From Candidatus Desulfosporosinus nitrosoreducens (GTDB lineage: Bacteria > Bacillota > Desulfitobacteriia > Desulfitobacteriales > Desulfitobacteriaceae): a stretch of DNA of 64,000 bases. Every line of letters begins with the position of its first letter. Position 1 is the stretch's first letter. Below are positions 17,168 through 27,177 of this stretch, in pieces. The DNA lies in NCBI RefSeq assembly GCF_030954495.1, contig NZ_JAVHUW010000034.1, positions 1 through 64,000 of the forward strand. Direction: 5' to 3'. The position numbers and the translations under genes were made by a program. The notes beneath the pieces are model-generated. The model made no database searches. It was not told the DNA's origin and saw nothing but the letters and a program-made list of their open reading frames with translations.

Positions 17168-18043
17168 TTAGAATCCTCGCCAATAGTCCGGACGTAGCTC
17201 TTCAAGAGCGGAAGTTTTCAGGACTCTGTCGAGGGTTTTTAGCAATTCGGCTCGGTCGGCGGGGAGGGTAGCCTTGAGGGGCAAGTAATTGGAAGCGTGA
17301 TTGCTTCGGAATACACAGTGAGAGACTTTCAAATTCTCAAGCATGGCTCGCAATTCCCTTAAGGATTCCCAAGGATCGAGAAGCTGAAAATCACCTTGTT
17401 CAATTGCTTTAGCCAAAGGGGCTTCCGGGTCTACCATAAGAGTTAAGGCTCCTAAATATTCCGGATCAATTTTGCTGACGACATGAGCCGTATCGAGGGC
17501 ATGTGCCTGAGTTAAGGCGCGCCCGCCTAAACCGATAATAATCGTACAGGAAAGAACCAGGCCGCTTGCTTTAACTTTTTGTCCGGCCTCGATCATTTGC
17601 TCGGGAGAGACTCCTTTGCAAACTGAGGTTAAGACCTCTTTATTTCCGCTTTCCACTCCTAAATAAACCATGGTCAGGCCATGGCTTTTTAAAGTAGCCA
17701 GTTCTTCGGGGGTTTTGGCCAGAATGTCCCGGGGGCCACCATAAATCCCTACGCGTTGGAGATGAGGGAAGCTTGCATAAAGCTCATCAAGAATCTCCAG
17801 CAGCAAGGATGTATCCACGGCCATTGCGTCCCCATCCGCCAGGAATATTCGTTCTGCTTTGGGGTCATAGGCGAGAGCTTCGGCAATTATAGCTTTAATT
17901 TCCGCGCGCGATTTTATGCGAAAGGTTTTATCTTTATACATGGTGCAGAAAGTACAGACATTGTGGCGGCAGCCAACGGTGATTTGCAAAATAAGGCTTC
18001 TAGCCTCGCTGGGCGGACGGTATAAAATCCCTTCATAATACAT
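17168..18043 (-). CDS. Radical SAM protein (Elp3/MiaB-type core)
   Basis: The 291-residue minus-strand protein begins with a radical SAM cluster motif GCRHNVCTFC (CX4CX2C, about residues 25-33). It continues with the barrel motifs GGPRD and GVESGNKEVL and a C-terminal region with SNHASNYLPL. There is no TRAM or SPASM domain, so it is not a tRNA methylthiotransferase or peptide maturase of known type. Similar stand-alone proteins are widespread in clostridia with unknown substrates. GAAAGGAGAG lies upstream of its ATG. Confidence 0.8.
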   Translation of the reverse strand: MYYEGILYRPPSEARSLILQITVGCRHNVCTFCTMYKDKTFRIKSRAEIKAIIAEALAYDPKAERIFLADGDAMAVDTSLLLEILDELYASFPHLQRVGIYGGPRDILAKTPEELATLKSHGLTMVYLGVESGNKEVLTSVCKGVSPEQMIEAGQKVKASGLVLSCTIIIGLGGRALTQAHALDTAHVVSKIDPEYLGALTLMVDPEAPLAKAIEQGDFQLLDPWESLRELRAMLENLKVSHCVFRSNHASNYLPLKATLPADRAELLKTLDRVLKTSALEELRPDYWRGF

Positions 18044-18180
18044 AGTATCCTCTCCTTTCGATTTATTAGCTACTTCTTTCTACAAGGATAGGGTAAGTAC
18101 CTGCTGTTTGATTTATGCTAATTTTGTCAAATTTTTAATGATAAAGACTTGCTTCGCCGCTGAAGTTTTGAGGATAATGC

Positions 18181-18211
18181 TGGATAATTTTCCTGCTCTT
18201 TTGCCACACTA
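18181..18211 (+). promoter_or_regulatory. Candidate forespore (sigma-G-like) promoter for sleB-ypeB
   Basis: TGGATAA (18181-18187), 17 bp, then CACACTA (18205-18211) resemble the sigma-G consensus (TGAATA, CATACTA). sleB is forespore-expressed in Bacillus, which fits. Confidence 0.4.
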
Positions 18212-18238
18212 AGATTACTAAAAAAGTGAGGTGAGGGT

Positions 18239-18931
18239 ATGAAATTACGTGTCAGACCTCGGTGGATTATTCTCCTTGTTGGAGTGATTCTCTGTGTTGC
18301 TCTATCCGGAATAGCTTATGGAGCTTTAGGAGATCGCTTGCTGGGCAGGGGAAGCAAGGGGCCGGAGGTTCAAGATCTGCAAAGCAAACTGACCCAGTTA
18401 GGTTATGTGGTCGGCCCCATTGATGGGAAGTTCGGCCCCAAAACCGAAACGGCAATCCGTAATTTTCAAAAAGATCACGGATTGAAGGTTGACGGCTTGG
18501 CAGGAACCCAAACGATCAAAGAGTTAAAACGTTTGACAGGCGAAAGTACCAATGCTTCCGGCAAGGCGGTAGGCAATAAAAATATTGACATTAATCTTTT
18601 AGCTCATGCGGTAAACGGGGAGGCCCGCGGAGAGCCTTATCTCGGGCAGGTTGCAGTGGCGGCAGTTATCATCAACCGCATATCGGACCCGGCTTTTCCC
18701 AAAACAATAGCAGACATTATTTATCAGCCGGGGGCATTTTCCAGTGTCAATGATGGACAGATTAATTTAGCGCCGTCGGCTTCGGCTATTCGAGCGGCTC
18801 AAGAGGCGGCAAGCGGATCAGACCCTTCGAAGGGTGCGCTTTTCTTTTTTAATCCGGCGAAAACGACGAATAAATTTATTTGGTCACGGCCGCAAATTAT
18901 TAAAATCGGCAATCATATTTTTACGAAGTAA
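18239..18931 (+). CDS. sleB: Spore cortex-lytic enzyme SleB
   Basis: This 230-residue protein has a signal peptide or anchor (about residues 8-29), a PG_binding_1 repeat domain (about 36-95) and a C-terminal hydrolase_2/SleB catalytic domain (about 115-230). The catalytic glutamate lies in AHAVNGEARGEPY. It is a germination-specific lytic transglycosylase acting on muramic-lactam-containing cortex. ypeB follows after 12 bp, its partner for stability in the dormant spore. AAGTGAGGTGAGGG precedes the ATG. Confidence 0.93.
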   Translation: MKLRVRPRWIILLVGVILCVALSGIAYGALGDRLLGRGSKGPEVQDLQSKLTQLGYVVGPIDGKFGPKTETAIRNFQKDHGLKVDGLAGTQTIKELKRLTGESTNASGKAVGNKNIDINLLAHAVNGEARGEPYLGQVAVAAVIINRISDPAFPKTIADIIYQPGAFSSVNDGQINLAPSASAIRAAQEAASGSDPSKGALFFFNPAKTTNKFIWSRPQIIKIGNHIFTK

Positions 18932-18943
18932 GGGGGGAGAAAC

Positions 18944-20308
18944 ATGCATAGAAAATTTTGGGTAGGCACACTGGCTGTGGCTTTACTGGTCTCCTTAGGC
19001 TGGGGACTCAATGAATATCGCCTGGCAGGAGAATACCGTCTGGCCTCAGAGAACAATAACCGCAGGGCTTTAACCGATTTTGCCAGTCATCTGGATCAAT
19101 TAGAGACAGATATGGCCAAGGGCAATGTGGCTAACAGTCCCAACCAGCAGGTTTTCTACCTAAGTCAAGTGTCGAGTAAAAGTGACGGAGCGCTGAAGGA
19201 TTTTGCCCAAATTCCTGCTGAACAGGCGGGCCTTAGTTACATTGGACAATTTTTGACTCAATCCGGTGATTTTGCCAGAACCTTGGCCCAGAAAGTTGCC
19301 AGCGGGGGTACGATTTCTGCGGATGACGAAAAAAACCTCCAGGAAATTCACGACCGGCTGGTACCTGTTAATGAAAAAGTTCAAACCATTATGACGCGGA
19401 TGGATACGGAAAATTTAGCCTGGACAGACCCGGCACCATCTCTGTGGAAGAGATTGGGACTCGGGGGGCCCCAAATAGCTGAGGCGTCCGCGGACGGTTC
19501 AGAAGCTGCCTCTAAATCGGTAAGGTCGGGTTTAGATCAGCTGGATGTAAGCCTCCAAAAACTCCCTCCTTTTTCCTATACCGGGGAATTTTCCGCGCGT
19601 GTGGTAGAGAAACCGCTGGGCCTTCCGGCCGGGCAGGTTAGTCGTGCTCAAGCCCAAAGTACGGCACAGAGCTTTTTAAACAAAGTGGGCTATACAAATG
19701 TAAAACCGGATTTTGCGGGCGAGTCGAAAGGTGATCTCGGAGGGTATTCCTGGCAATATAAAGACGCCTATCTGGAAGTCAGCCGCCAGGGAGGGGTTGT
19801 TACCTTTTATCAAAATCAACGTCCCATTGATCCCCGCACTTTAAGCCTTGATGATGCGGCGAAGAAAGCTCAGGCGGCTTTGCAGACACTGGGCTGGAAA
19901 CTCGCCATAACCTCAAATGAAGATTTTGGCTCCTATGTTAAATTCGAGGCTGTGGCGGAACAGGATGGGGTAAGGCTTTATCCGGATAAAGTCAGGTTGG
20001 CAATCGCCATGGACAATGGCCAGCTGATTAGTCTGGACGCTACTCCATATTACGCCTTTCATCATGCCAGAACTTTTCCTGCCAAAATTGCCATGGATCA
20101 GGCAGCTCGCAAGCTGCGCCCGAATTTTAAAGTTCTGGAAAGCCGGTTAGCTGTTATTGCCAAGCCAGGCAATCAGGAAGTCTATGCTTATGAGTTTCTC
20201 GGCCGCTACCTGGATGAGGAGTACCTTTTGTATCTTAACGCTCAAACAGGCAACGAAGAAAAAATTCAACGGGTTATCAAGACACCGCGCGGGGAGTATC
20301 TCCAGTAA
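18944..20308 (+). CDS. ypeB: Germination protein YpeB
   Basis: The 454-residue protein has an N-terminal membrane helix (about residues 5-22), a helical domain, and three PepSY-type repeats in the C-terminal half (around residues 230, 300 and 370). This is the YpeB layout. YpeB holds SleB in the spore inner membrane and cortex and inhibits it until germination. A GGGGGGAG site lies before the ATG. A hairpin follows at 20355. Confidence 0.92.
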   Translation: MHRKFWVGTLAVALLVSLGWGLNEYRLAGEYRLASENNNRRALTDFASHLDQLETDMAKGNVANSPNQQVFYLSQVSSKSDGALKDFAQIPAEQAGLSYIGQFLTQSGDFARTLAQKVASGGTISADDEKNLQEIHDRLVPVNEKVQTIMTRMDTENLAWTDPAPSLWKRLGLGGPQIAEASADGSEAASKSVRSGLDQLDVSLQKLPPFSYTGEFSARVVEKPLGLPAGQVSRAQAQSTAQSFLNKVGYTNVKPDFAGESKGDLGGYSWQYKDAYLEVSRQGGVVTFYQNQRPIDPRTLSLDDAAKKAQAALQTLGWKLAITSNEDFGSYVKFEAVAEQDGVRLYPDKVRLAIAMDNGQLISLDATPYYAFHHARTFPAKIAMDQAARKLRPNFKVLESRLAVIAKPGNQEVYAYEFLGRYLDEEYLLYLNAQTGNEEKIQRVIKTPRGEYLQ

Positions 20309-20354
20309 TTTAGTGGACAAGCTTGTCTTGAAACAACGATGGAGTATCTATTTC

Positions 20355-20381
20355 AGCGAGAGGGATGGTTTCCCTCTCGCT
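20355..20381 (+). terminator. Perfect hairpin after ypeB
   Basis: AGCGAGAGGGA and TCCCTCTCGCT pair over 11 bp around a 5-nt loop. The T tract is weak (TGTTAACG). The rest of the gap to 20583 shows nothing clear. Confidence 0.55.
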
Positions 20382-20583
20382 GTTAACGATTTAAAACCAA
20401 AATGCAGATAAGAGGTTAAGGAGTAAATTGGAACTAGTATTTTTTACACGAGGAAATTATTAAGCGTAATGAAGGAGTTTTCCGGGGTTAACGAGAATAG
20501 GCACATTAGTTAGCCATGATTCTAAAGCAGGAAAAGCAAAAGGACAATTTTCATCTGGATGCGGAGGAAGGGGGTCAGCGAAT

Positions 20584-21018
20584 TTGCAGAAGAAGGTGAC
20601 TGTTCAAGTCCTGGGAAGACAAAAGTACCCTGAAGGCCAGGAAGACCAGCAAGAATTGTCTGTGTCGGGTACATATTATGAACGCAAGGGTGTGTTCTAT
20701 GTCGTCTATAAAGAACCGGAAAATACAAGTGGTTTTGAAGGGGTAACAACTTTCCTGACCCTTAAAAAAGGTTCAGTTACACTTAACCGCAAAGGTGCTA
20801 TTAATTCAGTGCAGGAATTCAGAGTAGGATTTCGCAACCGCTGCAGTTATAGTACTTGTTACGGAAAGATGTGGCTGAGTGTTTTGCCGCAATATGTTGA
20901 GTGTGACTTGACAGCACAAGGGGGACGTATTAGTCTAGAATATGATCTTTTTGTCGATGATAATTTTGTAAGTCATAATTTGCTGTTGGTAACAATAAAG
21001 GAGGACAACCCTCAATGA
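20584..21018 (+). CDS. DUF1934 beta-barrel protein, YwiB-like
   Basis: This 144-residue protein is rich in beta strands and matches the DUF1934/YwiB calycin-like fold (RRKGAINS-like and EFRVGFRNRCSYSTCYG segments). Its function is not established. It overlaps argS by four bases (ATGA), the same pairing as ywiB-argS in Bacillus. The TTG start has GGAGGAAGGGGG upstream. Three cysteines lie in the middle third (CSYSTC and VEC). Confidence 0.8.
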   Translation: MQKKVTVQVLGRQKYPEGQEDQQELSVSGTYYERKGVFYVVYKEPENTSGFEGVTTFLTLKKGSVTLNRKGAINSVQEFRVGFRNRCSYSTCYGKMWLSVLPQYVECDLTAQGGRISLEYDLFVDDNFVSHNLLLVTIKEDNPQ

Positions 21019-22694
21019 GTCTCTACGAGGATGTTAAAGCAAAAATTATTAAGCAGCTGGAACTTGCCGCAAACAGCGCTAAAAAACAAGGAGAATTGAA
21101 TTTCGAGGAGCTGCCCGGCTTTGTTTTAGAAGAACCGAGAGAACGGCAGCATGGAGATCTGGCTACGAATTTAGCAATGGTTATGGCCAGACAGGCGAAG
21201 CGCTCTCCGCGGGAAATTGCCGCTGCCCTCATTCAACATATGGATAAGACAGGTACCTGGATTGAAACTTCGGAAATCGCGGGAGCCGGTTTTATCAACT
21301 TTCGTTTAAACCCATTATGGCTTACAGATGTTATTAAAGAAGTGCTGCAAGCAGGGGATCTCTATGGCCAGGTTGACCTGGGCAAAGGTCAAAAGGTTCA
21401 GGTTGAGTTCGTGAGCGCGAATCCAACCGGTTTATTGCATATGGGCAATGCTCGCGGAGCGGCGCTTGGCGATAGTCTTGCTTCCTTACTCTCTATGGCC
21501 GGATACGAAGTTTCGCGCGAGTTTTATATTAACGACGCGGGAAACCAAATCCACAACTTTGCCTTATCCTTGGAAGCCAGGTATTTGCAGCAATTAGGTC
21601 AGGAGGCCCCTTTCCCGGAAGGAGGCTATCAGGGCGAAGATTTAATCACGACGGTCAAAGGCCTGATCGCCAAAGAGGGAGACAAATACCTCTCGGTGGA
21701 ACCCGGCTTGAGACGGGAGTTTCTGGTGAGGTATGCCTTGGATGAGAAGATGCGCAATATCAGAGAGACCCTCCAAGATTTTGGCGTCAATTATGATGTC
21801 TGGTTCAGCGAACAGTCCCTTCATGATTCCGGTGCTGTGCGCGCAACGTTAGAAGACCTCCAGAAGAAAGGGTACATTTATGAAAAAGAAGGTGCTCTTT
21901 GGCTCAAGTCCACACTTTTTGGAGATGAAAAGGATGAAGTAGTTGTTCGCAGCAATGGAACTCCAACCTATTTTGCCGCAGATATTGCCTATCACCGCAA
22001 TAAATTTGACCGGGGGTTTGAGCGGGTTATCAATATTTGGGGTGCTGACCATCATGGCCATGTGGCCCGGATGAAAGGGGCAATGTCCGCTTTGGGCTAT
22101 GATGCCGATAAACTTCAAATCATTTTAATGCAGCTTGTGCGGCTTATTCAAGGCGGCGAGGTTGTTAAAATGTCCAAACGTTCAGGTCAATATATTACGC
22201 TGCGGGAATTAATGGACGAAGTTGGCAAAGATGCGGCACGTTTCTTTTTTAATCTTCGGGACCCGGATTCCACTGTGGATTTTGATATGGACCTGGCTAA
22301 AGCGCAGTCCTCGGATAATCCTGTTTATTATGTTCAATACGCCCATGCCCGGTTGTGCAGCATTTTGAGGCAAGCTCAAGAGCTTGGGGATCCTGGCTCT
22401 CCTTCGGAAGACGATTTAAAATTATTGAATTCTGAGGAAGAGCGGGATTTGCTTAAAAAGATGGCCGATTTTCCAAGCGAAATTACTGTTGCGGCACGTC
22501 TTTTGGAACCTCATCGTTTGGCTCGCTATGTTCTTGATTTAGCGGGATTATTCCATACATTTTATAACAGTCAACGTGTGCTTGTTGATGATGAGCCTTT
22601 GCGCCGAGCCCGCCTGAGCTTAGTGCGCGCGGTAAGACAAATCATCGGCAATGGTTTAGGAATTCTCGGAGTGTCGGCCCCGGAAAAAATGTGA
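21015..22694 (+). CDS. argS: Arginyl-tRNA synthetase
   Basis: The 559-residue class I synthetase has an N-terminal Add-1 domain, the HIGH-type motif in NPTGLLHMGNARG (about residue 137), a KMSKR loop in VVKMSKRSGQY (about 389) and a C-terminal DALR anticodon domain. It charges tRNA-Arg. It is translationally coupled to the DUF1934 gene through a four-base overlap and precedes rpoE, as in Bacillus. Confidence 0.96.
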   Translation: MSLYEDVKAKIIKQLELAANSAKKQGELNFEELPGFVLEEPRERQHGDLATNLAMVMARQAKRSPREIAAALIQHMDKTGTWIETSEIAGAGFINFRLNPLWLTDVIKEVLQAGDLYGQVDLGKGQKVQVEFVSANPTGLLHMGNARGAALGDSLASLLSMAGYEVSREFYINDAGNQIHNFALSLEARYLQQLGQEAPFPEGGYQGEDLITTVKGLIAKEGDKYLSVEPGLRREFLVRYALDEKMRNIRETLQDFGVNYDVWFSEQSLHDSGAVRATLEDLQKKGYIYEKEGALWLKSTLFGDEKDEVVVRSNGTPTYFAADIAYHRNKFDRGFERVINIWGADHHGHVARMKGAMSALGYDADKLQIILMQLVRLIQGGEVVKMSKRSGQYITLRELMDEVGKDAARFFFNLRDPDSTVDFDMDLAKAQSSDNPVYYVQYAHARLCSILRQAQELGDPGSPSEDDLKLLNSEEERDLLKKMADFPSEITVAARLLEPHRLARYVLDLAGLFHTFYNSQRVLVDDEPLRRARLSLVRAVRQIIGNGLGILGVSAPEKM

Positions 22695-22764
22695 GTTTTC
22701 TTTCTATTAAATTTATGTTTAAACCGTCGCTAAGCAGGAAATATTTAGGGGTGGGCCGAATATA

Positions 22765-23211
22765 GTGATATTCAAAAAGACGAAGGGCGGTGGAGCTTTG
22801 ACCCACTCTTTAGGTAAAAAAAATGATAAGCCGACAGAAGCAGATATTGCTTATGAGGTTCTAAAAGCCCAAGGAAACCCCATGCATTATCATAATTTGA
22901 TAGAAGAAGTCCTAAAACGCTTGGGGATCTCTCAAGAGGCCGTACGAATTGCTGAAGCTTTGACAAAGATCAACCTCGATACACGATTCACATTTCTTGG
23001 TCGTGGAGAATGGGGCCTTAAGGTTTGGGAACCGGCAAAAGTATCGCGGCGATCATCTACAATCACCTTGATGAATAAAGCTGCGGACGACGATGACAAG
23101 TTAGACATTGATGCCGAAGAGCTGGAAGACGATATTTTAGATGAGGACACTTTGGAGCTGGATGAGGGTTTTGAGGATGCAGTTGAAGAGCCATCCGAGG
23201 AAAAATGGTAA
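22765..23211 (+). CDS. rpoE: RNA polymerase delta subunit
   Basis: This 148-residue protein has an N-terminal HARE-HTH domain (about residues 20-85, with DIAYEVLKAQGNPMHYHNL) followed by a short, very acidic tail of Asp/Glu runs. That is the layout of RpoE, which improves RNA polymerase recycling and specificity. A GTG at 22765 gives the full frame; a TTG at 22798 behind GGTGGAG is a fair alternative. A 12-bp hairpin at 23236 follows. Position between argS and pyrG is conserved with Bacillus. Confidence 0.88.
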   Translation: MIFKKTKGGGALTHSLGKKNDKPTEADIAYEVLKAQGNPMHYHNLIEEVLKRLGISQEAVRIAEALTKINLDTRFTFLGRGEWGLKVWEPAKVSRRSSTITLMNKAADDDDKLDIDAEELEDDILDEDTLELDEGFEDAVEEPSEEKW

Positions 23212-23235
23212 GGACAAAGATGTAGGATGACATAT

Positions 23236-23265
23236 CCAAAGGATGTCCGGCTTGACATCCTTTGG
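23236..23265 (+). terminator. Perfect hairpin after rpoE
   Basis: CCAAAGGATGTC and GACATCCTTTGG form 12 perfect pairs. There is no T run, so termination efficiency is uncertain. Confidence 0.6.
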
Positions 23266-23314
23266 CAGTCTAGCTAAAATAGATAGATAGGATACGAGAA
23301 AGATAAAAAAACTT

Positions 23315-23510
23315 GACTGGTGTCCCGAAGACACTGTTTCGCAGGGTTAGCGTAGCGGAGAAGCGCCGGACATGGGTGTCCAAGTGTCCCTGAAGCCAAG
23401 GATGACGAGAAGGGACTCTCCGGCGCAGGCCACCGCCTAGTTACACTTGCGCTGGAGGAAAGCAGGCGAACGAAATTGCTGCTTTTCGCCAGTAGAACAT
23501 AGTGGCATGG
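23315..23510. repeat. GC-rich folded intergenic element of unknown identity
   Basis: The stretch is visibly richer in G and C than its AT-rich flanks and has nested stems: GTGTC/GACAC near 23320, GCGCCGGA (23363-23370) with TCCGGCGC (23419-23426), an alternative GGACA-tggg-TGTCC (23368-23381), GTCCCT (23386) with AGGGAC (23411), and GGCGAA (23465) with TTCGCC (23485). No ORF with a ribosome site covers it. It could be a dispersed intergenic repeat or a structured RNA; none of the riboswitch or RNA families I know matches. Confidence 0.45.
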
Positions 23511-23546
23511 GGTGCTTATGTTAAGAAGGTCTTTCTGAGATAAAGT

Positions 23547-23580
23547 AAAGCTAGTGCAGTTGCAGACTAGCTTTATTTAT
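23547..23580 (+). terminator. Hairpin in the pyrG leader
   Basis: AAAGCTAGT (23547-23555) pairs with ACTAGCTTT (23566-23574) and is followed by ATTTATGTGTTTT. It may end the transcript of the element upstream or attenuate pyrG. Confidence 0.55.
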
Positions 23581-23611
23581 GTGTTTTGTACGGTCATATT
23601 TAAAGTTCTGA

Positions 23612-25222
<1,611 letters not shown>

Positions 25223-25229
25223 GGGACTT

Positions 25230-25430
25230 GTGTCACACAGCGCTCTGTCTTACGACGCAGAGCAAACTACCGTTCAAGCTCTTTTCTTTGGGGAGCGGGG
25301 TTCCCGCCATATGCGCCGTCCCTGGCGCAATGGCGGCAGTGCACATCCTTGTGCACTGCCCCGTGTTTGGGGTCGCTTTCACGGAGTTTGCTATTCTAAT
25401 TACGTAAAAGACGTCGCGCTTGTGTGACAC
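25230..25430. repeat. 201-bp element with imperfect terminal inverted repeats (MITE-like)
   Basis: The left end GTGTCACACAGCGC...TCTTACG and the inverted right end (25401-25430, ending GCGCTTGTGTGACAC) match over about 28 positions with a few mismatches. Inside are strong hairpins, for example GGCAGTGCACA-tcct-TGTGCACTGCC near 25333. There is no transposase frame. The right end doubles as the first copy of the tandem repeat that follows. Confidence 0.5.
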
Positions 25431-25868
25431 TGCGTCCCTGGTATGGGGAGGCTGGTGTCATCCTTTTGAGATGCTTTGTGTAGTTGTGTTTGCGGGGCGA
25501 ATTGGGGAGACGGCCCATTTCATGTGCGCCGTCTTGCTCTAGGGTTGTGGGATGAGTAATTCTGCTTACGTAAAAGATGTTGCGCTTGTGTGACACTGTG
25601 TCCCTGGTCTGGGGATTGCTTGAGTCATCCTTTTGAGATGATTTGAGTAGTTTTGTTTGCGAGGCGAATTGGGGAGACGGCACATTTCATGTGCGCCGTC
25701 TTGCTCTGGGGTTGTTTTGGGGTGAGTAATTCTGCTTACGTAAAAGATATTGCGCTTGTGTGACACTGTGTCCCTGGTCTGGGATGTTTGGGTCGTTCTT
25801 CGGGGTAGCTGAGGTGGTTTTGTTTGCAGGGCTACTTTGGGAAACGGCACATTTCATGTGCATCGTCT
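25416..25868. repeat. Imperfect tandem repeat, about 2.7 copies of 166-170 bp
   Basis: The landmark GCGCTTGTGTGACACTG recurs at 25416, 25582 and 25752 (periods 166 and 170). Each unit also holds a conserved GACGGC...CATTTCATGTGC...CGTC hairpin (about 25509, 25676 and 25843) and the first two end with CTGCTTACGTAAAAG-type ends. Short frames on the minus strand through this block are by-products of the repeat. With the 25230 element and the -10 box at 26023, it fills the 868-base gap after pyrG. Confidence 0.75.
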
Positions 25869-26022
25869 TATTTCCTTGAGGAGAAGTTGAGGAAGGCTTT
25901 TTTGTGTCTATTGAGTAGGCCTGTCTTGAATTTTAACTTACATACAAGAAATAATTATGGAATTCTAACTTAGGAGAGTTCTGCTAAGCCTTAGATTAAG
26001 GGGATTGCATGAACTCTTCCTG

Positions 26023-26028
26023 TATAAT
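26023..26028 (+). promoter_or_regulatory. Candidate -10 box (TATAAT) for the femX-alr operon
   Basis: A consensus TATAAT preceded by TG lies 62 bp before the start; the -35 (GGGATT or TTGCAT region) is poor. Confidence 0.35.
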
Positions 26029-26090
26029 AGTGGGTTTTGATTAGCAGGATGAAACCCTGGCAAGAATGGAAAGAGGAGGGAAATAGACAG

Positions 26091-27173
26091 ATGGCTTATG
26101 CGGCACGCTGGATTGATCAAAGCGAGCACTCTCGCTTTAATACATTTTTGGCTCAACATCAAAAGGGTCATGTGCTTCAGTCTTGGGAGTGGGGAGAAAT
26201 TAAGAGCCGTACAGGGTGGGTGCCTTGGAGGCTTATTGTTGAAGAAGATGAGAAAATTGTAGCGGCTGTTTCGATTTTGGAGCGCAAGATCCCCGTTGTG
26301 GGAATTCCGATTTTCTATGCCTCACGCGGGCCGGTGCTGGATTGGAGAAATACGGCGCTGTTTGATTTCGTGCTGGTTGAAATTCGCAAGTTAGCCAGGA
26401 AACGGGGGGCTATTTTCCTTAAAGTCGATCCGGATGTTTCTTCCGCGGAAAAAGAGTTGGAACAGTTTTTGGTTTCCCGCGGATTTTGCTCTGCGGAGAG
26501 CGGCAAAGGGTTTGAGGGTGTTCAGCCCAAATATGTCTTCAGGTTGGATATTTCTCCGGATGAGGCCACATTGTTGGCCAATATGCAGCAAAAGACGCGC
26601 TACAATATTCGCTTGGCGCAGAAAAAGGGGGTTCAGATCCGTCGCGGAACACGCGCTGATTTGCCGGAGTTTTACCGGGTTTTGAAAGAGACGACGGAGC
26701 GCGATCATTTTTTGGTACGGGCTTATTCTTATTTTGAAGATCTTTATGATTCTTTGGTTCCTGTAGGTTTAGGCGAGTTATTTATCGGGGAATTTGAAGG
26801 GAAGGTTATCGCCGGAACACTGGCTTTTGTTATTGGTGACAAGGCCTGGTATATTTATGGGGCATCGTCGAATGCTCATCGCAATGTTATGCCCAATTAT
26901 CTGATTCAGTGGGAAATGATTCGCTGGGCGAAATCCTTGGGCTGTACTCTTTATGATTTCCGCGGGGTTCCGGGGCATTTGACGGAAGATAACCCGCTCT
27001 ATGGGCTTTACCGCTTTAAAAAGGGGTTTAACGGAGAGTATACGGAATTTGTCGGCGAATGGGACTTGGTTTACCGGCCGCTTGTTTATTTTTTATGGAA
27101 CCATTTAGAACCGATTTATTCGGACGTTGTTAAAGGAATTATAGGCAAGTTGCGGAGAGCGCGGAGGGGATAA
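26091..27173 (+). CDS. FemAB/FemX-type peptidoglycan peptide-bridge aminoacyltransferase
   Basis: This 360-residue protein has twin GNAT-like FemAB domains (an N-terminal segment with QSWEWGEIK, a middle KTRYNIRLAQKKG motif and a C-terminal domain with YIYGASSNAHRN and YDFRGVPG). FemX-type enzymes transfer amino acids from aminoacyl-tRNA to lipid II side chains. The ATG at 26091 is chosen because GAGGAGGG lies 10 nt upstream. It sits 4 bp before alr, which suggests a small cell-wall precursor operon. Confidence 0.85.
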   Translation: MAYAARWIDQSEHSRFNTFLAQHQKGHVLQSWEWGEIKSRTGWVPWRLIVEEDEKIVAAVSILERKIPVVGIPIFYASRGPVLDWRNTALFDFVLVEIRKLARKRGAIFLKVDPDVSSAEKELEQFLVSRGFCSAESGKGFEGVQPKYVFRLDISPDEATLLANMQQKTRYNIRLAQKKGVQIRRGTRADLPEFYRVLKETTERDHFLVRAYSYFEDLYDSLVPVGLGELFIGEFEGKVIAGTLAFVIGDKAWYIYGASSNAHRNVMPNYLIQWEMIRWAKSLGCTLYDFRGVPGHLTEDNPLYGLYRFKKGFNGEYTEFVGEWDLVYRPLVYFLWNHLEPIYSDVVKGIIGKLRRARRG

Positions 27174-27177
27174 GGTC

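Noticed and set aside
25233..25850. Three overlapping minus-strand ORFs with similar proteins (VSHKRNIFYVSRITHP-type)
   Set aside because: They repeat because the DNA repeats, have no ribosome sites, and cover inverted repeats and hairpins.
25416..25868. CRISPR array
   Set aside because: The repeats are about 170 bp, imperfect, without short equal spacers, and no cas genes are present.
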